Below, piece by piece: positions 23,606 through 30,944 of a stretch of 46,583 bases of DNA (position 1 is its first letter; each line of letters opens with the position of its first letter). The notes under the pieces are model-generated. The model was not told the DNA's origin and did no database searches. It was given only the letters and a program-made list of their open reading frames with translations. The position numbers and the translations under genes were made by a program. This DNA is from Natrinema gari JCM 14663 (lineage in GTDB: Archaea; Halobacteriota; Halobacteria; Halobacteriales; Natrialbaceae). The DNA lies in NCBI RefSeq assembly GCF_000337175.1, contig NZ_AOIJ01000032.1, positions 27,296-73,878 of the forward strand. Direction: 5' to 3'.

Positions 23606-23965
23606 ATGTCAGAGGCACAATCAATCACCGGCGAGCAGAGTATTGCACGCGAACTCACGGCCTTCCAGAACAACATCCTCGTCATCCTGGCCAAGGAGCC
23701 GATGTACGGCCTGGCGATCAAGCGCGAACTCGAGGACTACTACGGCACGGAGGTCAACCACGGCCGACTCTACCCCAACCTCGACGAACTCGTCGATCTG
23801 GGGCTGGTCGAGAAAAGCGAACTCGACAAGCGAACCAATCAGTATTCCCTGACCGACGACGGCTACGACGCCGTCCTCGACGGCATCACGTGGTCCCTCT
23901 CGAAGGTCGTCACGGGCGACGACCGCGCCGACGAGATCCGCGAGATCGTCGACGAAAGCTACTAG
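23606..23965 (+). CDS. PadR family transcriptional regulator (119 aa)
   Basis: A winged-helix DNA-binding protein. After MSEAQSITGEQSIARELTAF, the segment NNILVILAKEPMYGLAIKRE (about 22-41) is the first helix pair of PadR proteins, with the conserved YGLAIKRELE. VNHGRLYPNLDELVDLGLVE (about 50-69) is the recognition helix region and KRTNQYSLTDDGYDAV the wing. The short C-terminal helix GDDRADEIREIVDESY probably drives dimerisation. The target and effector are unknown. Its stop overlaps the stop of the convergent gene (23962-24597) in a CTAG. Confidence 0.9.
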   Translation: MSEAQSITGEQSIARELTAFQNNILVILAKEPMYGLAIKRELEDYYGTEVNHGRLYPNLDELVDLGLVEKSELDKRTNQYSLTDDGYDAVLDGITWSLSKVVTGDDRADEIREIVDESY

Positions 23966-24597
23966 AACTGGATCTCCGGGACCGGCTCGTCCGCCGTCTC
24001 GAAGACCAGTTTCGTCGACTCCGCCAACACGTCCCGCTGTTTTTCCGACGGCCACGCGTTCCGGATCACGTACTCCGTTCCGAACTCCGCGAGTTCCGCG
24101 CTCGTCAGCGACTCCATCGGCTTCGCGTAGTGGTTGCCGGCGAAGTCGGCGAGCAGTGCCGCGTTGTCGCCGTGAACGTCGCCGTGGGCTTCCCTGACCG
24201 CCGCGACGAGGTCGCGATTGTGGTCGTTGACCGACTCCCAGTCGTCCGGGTCCGCGGTCCCCTCGAGCGGAATCTCGACCGCGCGGTCGATGTCCTCGAT
24301 GCGGTCGGTCCGGATGACGCCGTCCTCGTGCCACTCCTCGGGATGGCACACGAGGACGGCGTCGCCGTCGTCGTCACGGATGCGGGCGGTGAAGTCGTGG
24401 TCGTCGAGCAACTCGTCGCGCCGCTCCTCGTAGGCCGCGATTTCGTTCTCGTCGACCGCGGTACGCTCGAGTCGCGTCAGCCGTTCGACGTCGTCGACGA
24501 CCCCTCGGGGGAGGTCCCCGGCGGTCTGGTCGGCGGTGGCGTCTCGGGGTTGCTTGCCGGCCGCACCGTCAGCGTCGGTCGCGTTCGGATCGGTCAT
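23962..24597 (-). CDS. rnhA-associated protein (haloarchaeal 'rnhA operon protein')
   Basis: A 211-aa acidic protein downstream of rnhA on the same strand, a gene order that I recall as conserved in haloarchaea; function is not established. From ATG 24597 (MTDPNATDADGAAGKQ) a disordered N-terminus of about 40 residues leads to helical sequence (VERLTRLERTAVDENEIAAY), then FTARIRDDDGDAVLVCHPEE and HYAKPMESLTSAELAEFGTE. No catalytic motif seen. The 312-base gap to rnhA is long for an operon, so it may have its own promoter. It converges with padR. Confidence 0.75.
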   Translation of the reverse strand: MTDPNATDADGAAGKQPRDATADQTAGDLPRGVVDDVERLTRLERTAVDENEIAAYEERRDELLDDHDFTARIRDDDGDAVLVCHPEEWHEDGVIRTDRIEDIDRAVEIPLEGTADPDDWESVNDHNRDLVAAVREAHGDVHGDNAALLADFAGNHYAKPMESLTSAELAEFGTEYVIRNAWPSEKQRDVLAESTKLVFETADEPVPEIQF

Positions 24598-24909
24598 AGT
24601 GGAGTGTATGGGCGCGGGCGGGTTTCCGCTTGCCGATCCGCTTCGACGGGTCGTTCTGACCGATACTCGAGCAGTTGGAGCCATCTCTGACGGCGCTGCT
24701 GCGACGAGAATCCGAGGGGCGTGTGCTGCTATCGTGGCAACAGGGAGTGACCACGCCCTCCCCAGCCGATTCGCTCGTTCACTTCGGTCACTCGCTCATC
24801 CCTCGCACGGTATTGACTGCCGACCTCGTTTGCACTCGGCCGGCCGCCAGCGCGCGCCATCGCAGATCATTCGGCCGAACCGATACGAAACCGTCCGTCT
24901 CGTGCAGAT
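24598..24909. other. Gene-free gap between rnhA and its partner gene
   Basis: 312 bases with no convincing frame on either strand. It contains GC-rich, low-information sequence, including the alternating CGCTCGTTCACTTCGGTCAC at about 24772-24791, a composition often found between haloarchaeal genes. I see no clear TATA box or RNA gene. Confidence 0.5.
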
Positions 24910-25503
24910 TCAGGCCCGATCCAGTGCCTCGTTGACCAGCCCGTCCGCACGATCGTTGACCTCGCGAGGGACGTACTCGAGTGTCCACTCGTCGAACGCC
25001 CGAAGCAGTTCGCGGACGGTAACGCGTTTCTCTCGAAGGTCGGGGTCGTTGGTGTCGTACTCGCCGCGGACCTGTTTGACGATGAGTTCGGAGTCGCCGC
25101 GGACGTGGACCTCGTCGTAGCCGTAGTCACGGGCGGCCTCGAGCCCCGCGATCAGCGCCTCGTATTCGGCCTGATTGTTGGTACTCGTGCCGATGGTCTC
25201 GCCGTCCTCAGCGACGATGCCGTCGCCGGTGACGATCACCCAGCCGATCGCGGCCGGCCCGGGATTGCCCCGAGAGCCGCCGTCGAAGTAGACGTGGGCG
25301 CGACCGCCGCCCTCGCGGAGCAGCGCTTCGATGTCGCGCGGGTCCGATCCCTGGACGACGATCTTGTCATCGTACGCGACCGCGGTCGCGCCGCCGCGGC
25401 TCGCCCGCCAGCGCTCGTGGTCAGTGTTGCCCGAGTCGACGGTCACGCCCGCCGCCTCGAGTCGTTCGCGAGCCGCCTCGACGTCGCACTCGATGACCGG
25501 CAT
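24910..25503 (-). CDS. rnhA: Ribonuclease HI
   Basis: Cuts the RNA strand of RNA-DNA hybrids. At 197 aa it has an N-terminal extension of about 65 residues (MPVIECDVEAARERLEAAG onward) before the RNase H core. Catalytic acidic residues are visible: Asp74 in YFDGGSRGNPG, Glu113 in NNQAEYEAL, Asp137 in VRGDSELIVKQV and Asp187 in VNDRADGLVNEAL. A TATA box CTTTATCC (25529-25536 on the minus strand) sits about 29 bases from ATG 25503. It diverges from the TFB gene. Confidence 0.95.
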   Translation of the reverse strand: MPVIECDVEAARERLEAAGVTVDSGNTDHERWRASRGGATAVAYDDKIVVQGSDPRDIEALLREGGGRAHVYFDGGSRGNPGPAAIGWVIVTGDGIVAEDGETIGTSTNNQAEYEALIAGLEAARDYGYDEVHVRGDSELIVKQVRGEYDTNDPDLREKRVTVRELLRAFDEWTLEYVPREVNDRADGLVNEALDRA

Positions 25504-25630
25504 TCGTCTCCGTGATCGGCCACTCCCGGATAAAGTCGTTCCGGTTTCGGATCGTAAACCTCGGTTTTCAACCCGTCTACTGGTCGTTTTCGGCGGATGA
25601 GCTGTAGTGTCCGAAATACCTTACCCAATA

Positions 25631-25638
25631 TTTATATA
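25631..25638 (+). promoter_or_regulatory. TATA box of the TFB gene, with a second TATA-like element at the start
   Basis: TTTATATA lies about 31 bases ahead of ATG 25666. A second element, TATAAAA at 25654-25660, is too close to the ATG to drive this gene; with the first it forms TATAG (25635-25639) and CTATA (25653-25657) in inverted orientation. Confidence 0.6.
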
Positions 25639-25665
25639 GCGTGGTGATACTACTATAAAAGTGCG

Positions 25666-26628
25666 ATGACACGGTCCACCCGCCAGCGGGAGCGAACGCG
25701 CGAGACGGACGAGACCGAGGATCAGGAGGGGGTACGTGCCTGCCCCGAGTGTGAATCGGATAATCTCGTTAAGGACTCCGACCGGGGTGAGCTCATCTGT
25801 GAAGATTGTGGGCTCGTCGTGGAGGAAGAACAGATCGATCCTGGCCCGGAGTGGCGGGCGTTCAACCACCAGGAACGACAGGAGAAGTCCCGCGTCGGCG
25901 CGCCGACGACCCAGACGATGCACGACAAGGGACTGACGACGACCATCGACTGGAAGGACAAGGACGCCTACGGCCGCTCGATTTCGTCGAAGAAACGCAG
26001 CCAGATGCACCGGCTCCGCAAGTGGCAGGAACGCATTCGAACGAAAGACGCTGGTGAACGGAATCTCCAGTTCGCACTCAGCGAAATCGATCGGATGGCC
26101 TCCGCGCTCGGTGTTCCGCGATCCGTCCGCGAAGTCGCGTCGGTCATCTACCGGCGCGCGCTCAAGGAAGACCTCATCCGCGGGCGCTCGATCGAGGGCG
26201 TCGCGACCTCCGCGCTGTACGCCGCCTGTCGGAAGGAAGGCATCCCGCGAAGTCTCGAGGAAATTTCGGAAGTCTCCCGCGTCGAACGCAAAGAGATCGG
26301 TCGCACGTATCGATACATCTCGCAGGAACTCGGCCTCGAGATGCGACCCGTCGACCCGAAAAAGTACGTCCCGCGCTTCTGTTCTGAACTCGAACTGTCC
26401 GAGGAGGTCCAGACCAAGGCCAACGAGATCATCGAGAAAACGGCCGAGGAAGGGTTGCTGTCGGGCAAGTCACCGACCGGATACGCCGCCGCCGCGATCT
26501 ACGCCGCGTCACTGCTTTGCAACGAGAAGAAGACCCAACGCGAGGTCGCCGACGTCGCACAGGTGACCGAGGTGACGATCCGGAACCGGTACCAAGAGCA
26601 GATCGAAGCGATGGGCATTCACGGTTAG
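25666..26628 (+). CDS. tfb: Transcription initiation factor TFB
   Basis: TFB joins TBP at the promoter and recruits RNA polymerase. The 320-aa protein has the N-terminal zinc ribbon (Cys26, Cys29, Cys45, Cys48 in CPECESDN and LICEDCGL), the B-finger/linker with [19 protein letters not shown], and two cyclin-like repeats (about 120-215 and 218-315), each with typical helices such as [20 protein letters not shown] and [20 protein letters not shown]. Haloarchaea encode several TFBs; which paralogue this is cannot be decided here. T-rich runs downstream (26653-26657 and 26697-26702) could end transcription. Confidence 0.96.
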   Translation: MTRSTRQRERTRETDETEDQEGVRACPECESDNLVKDSDRGELICEDCGLVVEEEQIDPGPEWRAFNHQERQEKSRVGAPTTQTMHDKGLTTTIDWKDKDAYGRSISSKKRSQMHRLRKWQERIRTKDAGERNLQFALSEIDRMASALGVPRSVREVASVIYRRALKEDLIRGRSIEGVATSALYAACRKEGIPRSLEEISEVSRVERKEIGRTYRYISQELGLEMRPVDPKKYVPRFCSELELSEEVQTKANEIIEKTAEEGLLSGKSPTGYAAAAIYAASLLCNEKKTQREVADVAQVTEVTIRNRYQEQIEAMGIHG

Positions 26629-26652
26629 GCCCTCGCCGTTTCGGAGCGGTCA

Positions 26653-26702
26653 TTTTTCCTGCGAGTGCCGGCTGTCCAGCCGCCGCACGCGGGGCGTTTT
26701 TT
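26653..26702 (+). terminator. Candidate T-rich terminator after TFB
   Basis: Runs of five T (26653-26657) and six T (26697-26702) lie in the 93-base gap between the convergent TFB and gfcR genes. Archaeal termination favours such T tracts on the coding strand. Evidence is base pattern and position only. Confidence 0.35.
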
Positions 26703-26721
26703 CAATCGTGCGCTGGGTCGA

Positions 26722-27375
26722 CTACTCGTCCTTGCCGACGCTGATGACCTGCAACAGCGAATAGACCGGGACGCCGTCGAGTTCCTCGAGCCCCTGTTTA
26801 TCGGCGAGGACGACGCAGGCCAGCGGTTTGCCGCCTTCGGCGCGGATCGCCTCGATGGTCTCGCGCATGGTGGTGCCGCTGGTGATGGTGTCGTCGACGA
26901 TGTAACACTCGCGGTCGCGGATGCCTGCGAAGTTCCGGCTGAACGTCCCGCCGAGTTCGTCGATATCGCCTTCCTCCCACTGGTGTTTGGCGGGGGTGTA
27001 GGTCCCGAGATCGGTCTCGAGTTCGCGTGCGACGAGGGTGGCGATGGGGCCGCCGGCTTTCTCGATGCCGATCGTCAGGTCGATGTCCTCGCCGTGTTTG
27101 GCGAGCATATCGGCCATCGCCGAGGCGATGGCGTTCATGCGCTTGCTGTCCCGGCCGATCGCGGACCAGTCGACGTGGATGTCCTGTGGCCCGGTGCCAC
27201 TGCTTGCCGGCGGGGTGGACGCCTGCTCGGTCGACTGGGCGGGCGTGCTGCTGCGCTCGACGAGCCAGCTAGCGGTCTCCCGGGAGACGTTCAGCTCGTC
27301 GGCGATTTCGCCTTTCGAGAGGCCGCGGGCCGCGAGCTCGGCCGCGCTCTCGATGAGGTCGTCAACGTTTTTCAT
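26722..27375 (-). CDS. gfcR: GfcR: orotate phosphoribosyltransferase-like transcription regulator
   Basis: GfcR activates haloarchaeal genes for glucose and fructose breakdown; it has a phosphoribosyltransferase fold but acts as a regulator. The 217-aa protein starts with a helix-turn-helix (LSKGEIADELNVSRETASWL, about 19-38), then a Ser/Thr/Pro linker and a PRTase domain with IGIEKAGGPIATLVARELE and the PRPP-binding loop YIVDDTITSGTT (about 158-169). Its ATG overlaps the stop of the glucose dehydrogenase gene (ATGA at 27372-27375), so they share an operon. A TATA-like ACTATAAAAACG at 27389-27400 inside the dehydrogenase gene may add an internal promoter. Confidence 0.93.
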   Translation of the reverse strand: MKNVDDLIESAAELAARGLSKGEIADELNVSRETASWLVERSSTPAQSTEQASTPPASSGTGPQDIHVDWSAIGRDSKRMNAIASAMADMLAKHGEDIDLTIGIEKAGGPIATLVARELETDLGTYTPAKHQWEEGDIDELGGTFSRNFAGIRDRECYIVDDTITSGTTMRETIEAIRAEGGKPLACVVLADKQGLEELDGVPVYSLLQVISVGKDE

Positions 27376-28493
27376 ATGTCTTCGAATTCGACCGCCGTTT
27401 TTATAGTCGTATCGTCATCCGGGCTCACCGTCGAGCCGCCGGTCGCCGCGACGGGCGCGGTCACCTCCGGAAACGCCCGCTCGAGGGCCGCGAGATCGTA
27501 GACTCCGGAGACGACCTCCGTGAGCACCCAGTCGGGAAGCGCGGAGAGGGTATCGATGGCCGCCTCGAAGTGTCCGCGATTCGAGTTGACGCTGCCGACG
27601 AGCGCCTTGTTCGAGAGCACGAGTTCACGATGGAGGTGCCCGCCGTCGACCTCGAACGCCCAATCCTCGGGGACGCCCAGCAGGGCGGCGACGCCGTTGG
27701 GAGCCAGTGCCTCGATCGCTTCGAACGCGTGTTTCGCGTAGCCGGTCGCCTCGTAGACGAGATCCATCGGTTCGTAGGCCGCGGGGATCTCGGAGACCGG
27801 CGTTTCCCGGGAATCGATGTACGTCGCGCCGAGCCGGTCGACGATATCGATCGTCGGATGTGGCTGGTCCTTGCGGCCGAGACAGTACACGCGGTCGTAC
27901 TCGAGGGTCTCCGTGAGCATCGCGGCGGTCAACAGTCCCAGCGACCCGGTTCCGAGGACGAGCGCGGACGCAGGCTGCCAGTCGAACGCCGAGCGGGTCG
28001 CGCGGGCGTGTTGGATCGCCTTTTCGGTGATGCTGATCGGTTCGACGAGAAAGCCCATCGGAGCCAGGTCGGCCGGGATCGGAACGAGACAGTCGGCCGG
28101 ACTCGTCACGTACTCGGCCATGAACCCGTGAGCGCCGACGATCCCGCGTTCGACGTACTCGCCGTCCGGTGCCATATCTGGCTCACCGCGCTCGAAGTAC
28201 GCGTTCGTCTCGACACCCGGTTGCGGTCGTCGAACCGTCGGCACGACGTACTGGCCCTCCTCGAGGGCCGTTCCGTTCGCGTCCGCGACGATGCCGACGG
28301 CTTCGTGACCGAGAATCAGCCGGTCGTCGCCGTCGGGGACGCCGCCGTGGGTTCCGTCGATGACTTCGTAATCGGTCCCGTCGACGCCAACGCGGCAGAT
28401 CCGAACGAGCGCTTCGCCAGGAGTCGGGTCGGGAACGGGCCGCTCAACGACTTCCGGGACGCCCGCTCCGGGCGTAACTGCGATGGCTTTCAT
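27372..28493 (-). CDS. gdh: Glucose 1-dehydrogenase (zinc MDR family)
   Basis: Oxidises glucose to gluconolactone with NAD(P), the first step of the haloarchaeal semiphosphorylative Entner-Doudoroff route. The 373-aa protein fits haloarchaeal glucose dehydrogenase: zinc ligands Asp38 (RVGVDGTDYE), His63-Glu64 (LGHEAVG) and Glu151 (GFLVEPISI), and the cofactor Rossmann motif LVLGTGSLGLL (about 178-188). The usual structural-zinc cysteine cluster of alcohol dehydrogenases is absent. It overlaps gfcR, the pathway regulator, by four bases. Promoter: TATA element at 28521-28530 and a palindrome just upstream. Confidence 0.92.
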   Translation of the reverse strand: MKAIAVTPGAGVPEVVERPVPDPTPGEALVRICRVGVDGTDYEVIDGTHGGVPDGDDRLILGHEAVGIVADANGTALEEGQYVVPTVRRPQPGVETNAYFERGEPDMAPDGEYVERGIVGAHGFMAEYVTSPADCLVPIPADLAPMGFLVEPISITEKAIQHARATRSAFDWQPASALVLGTGSLGLLTAAMLTETLEYDRVYCLGRKDQPHPTIDIVDRLGATYIDSRETPVSEIPAAYEPMDLVYEATGYAKHAFEAIEALAPNGVAALLGVPEDWAFEVDGGHLHRELVLSNKALVGSVNSNRGHFEAAIDTLSALPDWVLTEVVSGVYDLAALERAFPEVTAPVAATGGSTVSPDDDTTIKTAVEFEDI

Positions 28494-28520
28494 ATGCCCC
28501 TGGTAAGAACCATGATGGTA

Positions 28521-28542
28521 AATATTTATTCCTACTCGAGTA
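28521..28542 (-). promoter_or_regulatory. gdh promoter: TATA box and palindromic candidate operator
   Basis: On the minus strand AATAAATATT (28521-28530) lies about 31 bases from the gdh ATG. Immediately upstream is the perfect 10-base palindrome TACTCGAGTA (28533-28542), the position where an archaeal activator or TFB-contacting regulator would bind. GTAAATA occurs twice on the plus strand, at 28518-28524 and 28540-28546. Confidence 0.5.
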
Positions 28543-28655
28543 AATACTTCGAAGACGATGACAGTATTGTCACCAAGACACGAACGAACCGGACGTCCCT
28601 CCCGACGCGACCGTCACTGGAAACGGTTATCCGCCTGCCCATGCCTGTAGGCCAC

Positions 28656-29969
28656 ATGGAACGCTACGACCTCGTCTATCAGCTCTACGACGAGTACGAC
28701 ACGAAGACGTTACGGGAGTTCCAGGAGTTCGTCGATGTCTTTCCCGCGGTCGACTCGCGGGTCGCCCTCGAGCACTGGCAGGAGGCGACCGAGGAACTCG
28801 AGGAGCGCAAAGACGAGATCCGCTCGTCGTTCGCGGCCGGGGAGACGTTCGCGGAGATCGCCGCGCGGGCGACCCGCGATCAGGCCTTTACGGCGCTCGA
28901 TCTCGAGGCGAAGTACGGCCGGGCGGTTAACGTCCTCGTGTTAGACGTCGACGAAACGCTGCGGTCCGCAGGCGGGACGGACAACGAGATCCCGCGGGAC
29001 ACGCTGCACATGCTGACGGAGTTCTACGACGCCGGCGTCCCCATCGTCATCTGTACGGGCCAGACCCTAGAAAACGTCAAGGGCTTTGCGATTCAGGGAC
29101 TCGGCAGCGAGATCGTCCATTCGGGGTCCCTCTCGATCGTCTACGAGGCGGGGACGGGCGTGTTCACCCCTGGACACGGCGCACAGACGAAGCAGTTGCT
29201 CTACGAGGATCTCGAGGAGTCGATCCGGACGGTCTTCGACGACGTTCGCTCGCGGGTCCTGCCCGAAGCGCCCGAGGATCTCCGCCGCGGCTGTCACCTC
29301 CAGGGCAACGAGTTCAACGTCACGATGAAACCCAACTACGAAACCGGCTCGGCCGACGCCCGGGAGATCATCGACGAGGCGCTGGTCTACCTCATCGACC
29401 TGCTCGCCGACGCCGTCGGGACGACGCTCGAGGCGGATGGGAGCGACGCGGGCGCTACGGACAGCGGGACGACGGGCGGCGATGCGAACGGCGAGACGGA
29501 ACTGGCGGGCGAGACGGTCGCGGACTGGACCCGCGCCTTCTACGCCGCACAGGACCCCGAGATCAGGGCCGTGCTCGAGGGCGAAGGTGCGTATCCGGCC
29601 CTCGACGCCGCGGACGTGCCGGACTCGCTTGCGGCCGTCCTCGATCGCATCGATGTCGCTTACTACGAGGCCGACGCGGCCGAAATCGGCAGCCTTGAAC
29701 TCAACAAAGTCGTCGGCGTCGAACGCGCGCTCGACGTCCTCGGCGTCGCCGACCCGTTCGCGCTCGTGATGGGTGACTCAAAGAGCGATCTCCGGGTCAT
29801 GGAGTGGGCCGCAGACAACGACGCCGGCATCGCCGCCGCCCCGGAACACGCCTCACAGGACACCTTGGAACACGTCCTCGAGACGGACGAACTCGTCTTC
29901 GATCGCGGCAAGAGCGTCGACGTGCTCCAGACGGCGTACGCGCTCAACCGACTGGCTCGTCTCGGGTGA
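28656..29969 (+). CDS. HAD superfamily hydrolase (437 aa)
   Basis: A phosphatase-type enzyme of unknown substrate. From ATG 28656 (MERYDLVYQLYDEYDTK), about 27 bases after a TATA-like GGTTATCC (28625-28632), an N-terminal helical region of about 85 residues precedes motif I VLVLDVDETLRSAGG (nucleophile Asp and acid Asp). Motif II is VPIVICTGQTLENVKG, and motif IV LVMGDSKSDLRVMEWAADND is near residue 370. An acidic Gly/Thr-rich insert around 260-285 interrupts the cap region. It resembles sucrose-phosphate-phosphatase-like HAD proteins only at motif level. An alternative start at 28641 adds five residues. Confidence 0.85.
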   Translation: MERYDLVYQLYDEYDTKTLREFQEFVDVFPAVDSRVALEHWQEATEELEERKDEIRSSFAAGETFAEIAARATRDQAFTALDLEAKYGRAVNVLVLDVDETLRSAGGTDNEIPRDTLHMLTEFYDAGVPIVICTGQTLENVKGFAIQGLGSEIVHSGSLSIVYEAGTGVFTPGHGAQTKQLLYEDLEESIRTVFDDVRSRVLPEAPEDLRRGCHLQGNEFNVTMKPNYETGSADAREIIDEALVYLIDLLADAVGTTLEADGSDAGATDSGTTGGDANGETELAGETVADWTRAFYAAQDPEIRAVLEGEGAYPALDAADVPDSLAAVLDRIDVAYYEADAAEIGSLELNKVVGVERALDVLGVADPFALVMGDSKSDLRVMEWAADNDAGIAAAPEHASQDTLEHVLETDELVFDRGKSVDVLQTAYALNRLARLG

Positions 29970-30170
29970 CGTGCGTACTTAAACTGCCAGAATACAAAGG
30001 CCCGCTCATCAAGCGTATTCGAGTCCTCCCTTCTATCAGCACGATCCGGACGACTACGATCGCCGACGCGAGCGGATCGGCCGGAGACGTACGAGTCACG
30101 TTCACGTTCCGCTACGACAGCAGTATCGGCAGCCAACCGGCTCGAGTCAGCGTCCCGAGGTGACCTTCCA

Positions 30171-30851
30171 ATGACGACGATCGCAGAACTCTCGCTTCCG
30201 ACGGACGAGTTCGCACTCGCAGAGACCGTTCAACAACTCCCGGCCCTCGAGGTCCGCGTCGAGAGCGTCGTCGCGGAGGGGCCGGTCCGAACGGTGCCGC
30301 TCGTCTGGTTCTCGAACGTCGACCGCACCGAACTCGAGGCGACCCTCGAAACGGACCCGACCGTCGACGAGTATCGCCGGCTACTCGCCGATCCCGATGC
30401 CGGCGATCTGTTCTACCGGCTCACGTACACTGAGGCGGTCGCGTCGGTCTGTCGATGCGTCTACACGCACGGCGGCACAGTACTCGACGCGCAGGTATCG
30501 GACGGCCAGTGGACGCTTCGGCTGCTCTTTCCCCATCGCGAGGAACTCTCGACTGCCGTCTCGGACATCGAGGAGCAGGGCGTCCGCATCGACGTCAGGC
30601 GCATGGTCGAGGCCGGTCAGGACGAGGCCCTCGAGACGACGGCCGCACTGACCGAACCCCAGCGGGAGGCCATCGCCGAGGCCTATCGGCAGGGCTACTA
30701 CGACGTTCCTCGAGCGATCTCGCTCGAGGAACTCGCGAACGAACTCGACATCTCCCACCAGGCGCTTTCCGAGCGGCTCCGCCGGGCGAACCGCGTGCTC
30801 GCGGGCGAGCAGTTGGACGAACCGACGGGCGAAACGGCGACCCTAGACTAA
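30171..30851 (+). CDS. Bat-type helix-turn-helix transcription regulator
   Basis: A 226-aa one-domain-plus-HTH regulator common in haloarchaea (bacterio-opsin activator family C-terminus). The N-terminal 150 residues are alpha/beta (MTTIAELSLPTDEFALAETV, VRTVPLVWFSNVDRTELEAT, VYTHGGTVLDAQVSDGQWTL). The C-terminal HTH_10-type domain reads LTEPQREAIAEAYRQGYYDV and ISLEELANELDISHQALSER (about residues 160-205). There is no PAS or GAF sensor domain, so the signal it responds to is unknown. It stands alone between the HAD gene and the pilin-like repeat protein, with which it converges. Confidence 0.9.
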   Translation: MTTIAELSLPTDEFALAETVQQLPALEVRVESVVAEGPVRTVPLVWFSNVDRTELEATLETDPTVDEYRRLLADPDAGDLFYRLTYTEAVASVCRCVYTHGGTVLDAQVSDGQWTLRLLFPHREELSTAVSDIEEQGVRIDVRRMVEAGQDEALETTAALTEPQREAIAEAYRQGYYDVPRAISLEELANELDISHQALSERLRRANRVLAGEQLDEPTGETATLD

Positions 30852-30944
30852 CGCCGAGTGCGACGGCAATCGTCGGCCGGGCGACGAGCAGGGCCGACAC
30901 GGAAGCGAGCTGAAACTGGGGGACCGGTTCGGTTCAGACGAACG

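Noticed and set aside
27570-28655. Long plus-strand frame fused ahead of the HAD hydrolase
   Set aside because: It is the antisense shadow of the glucose dehydrogenase gene; family sequence and a promoter-spaced ATG begin at 28656.
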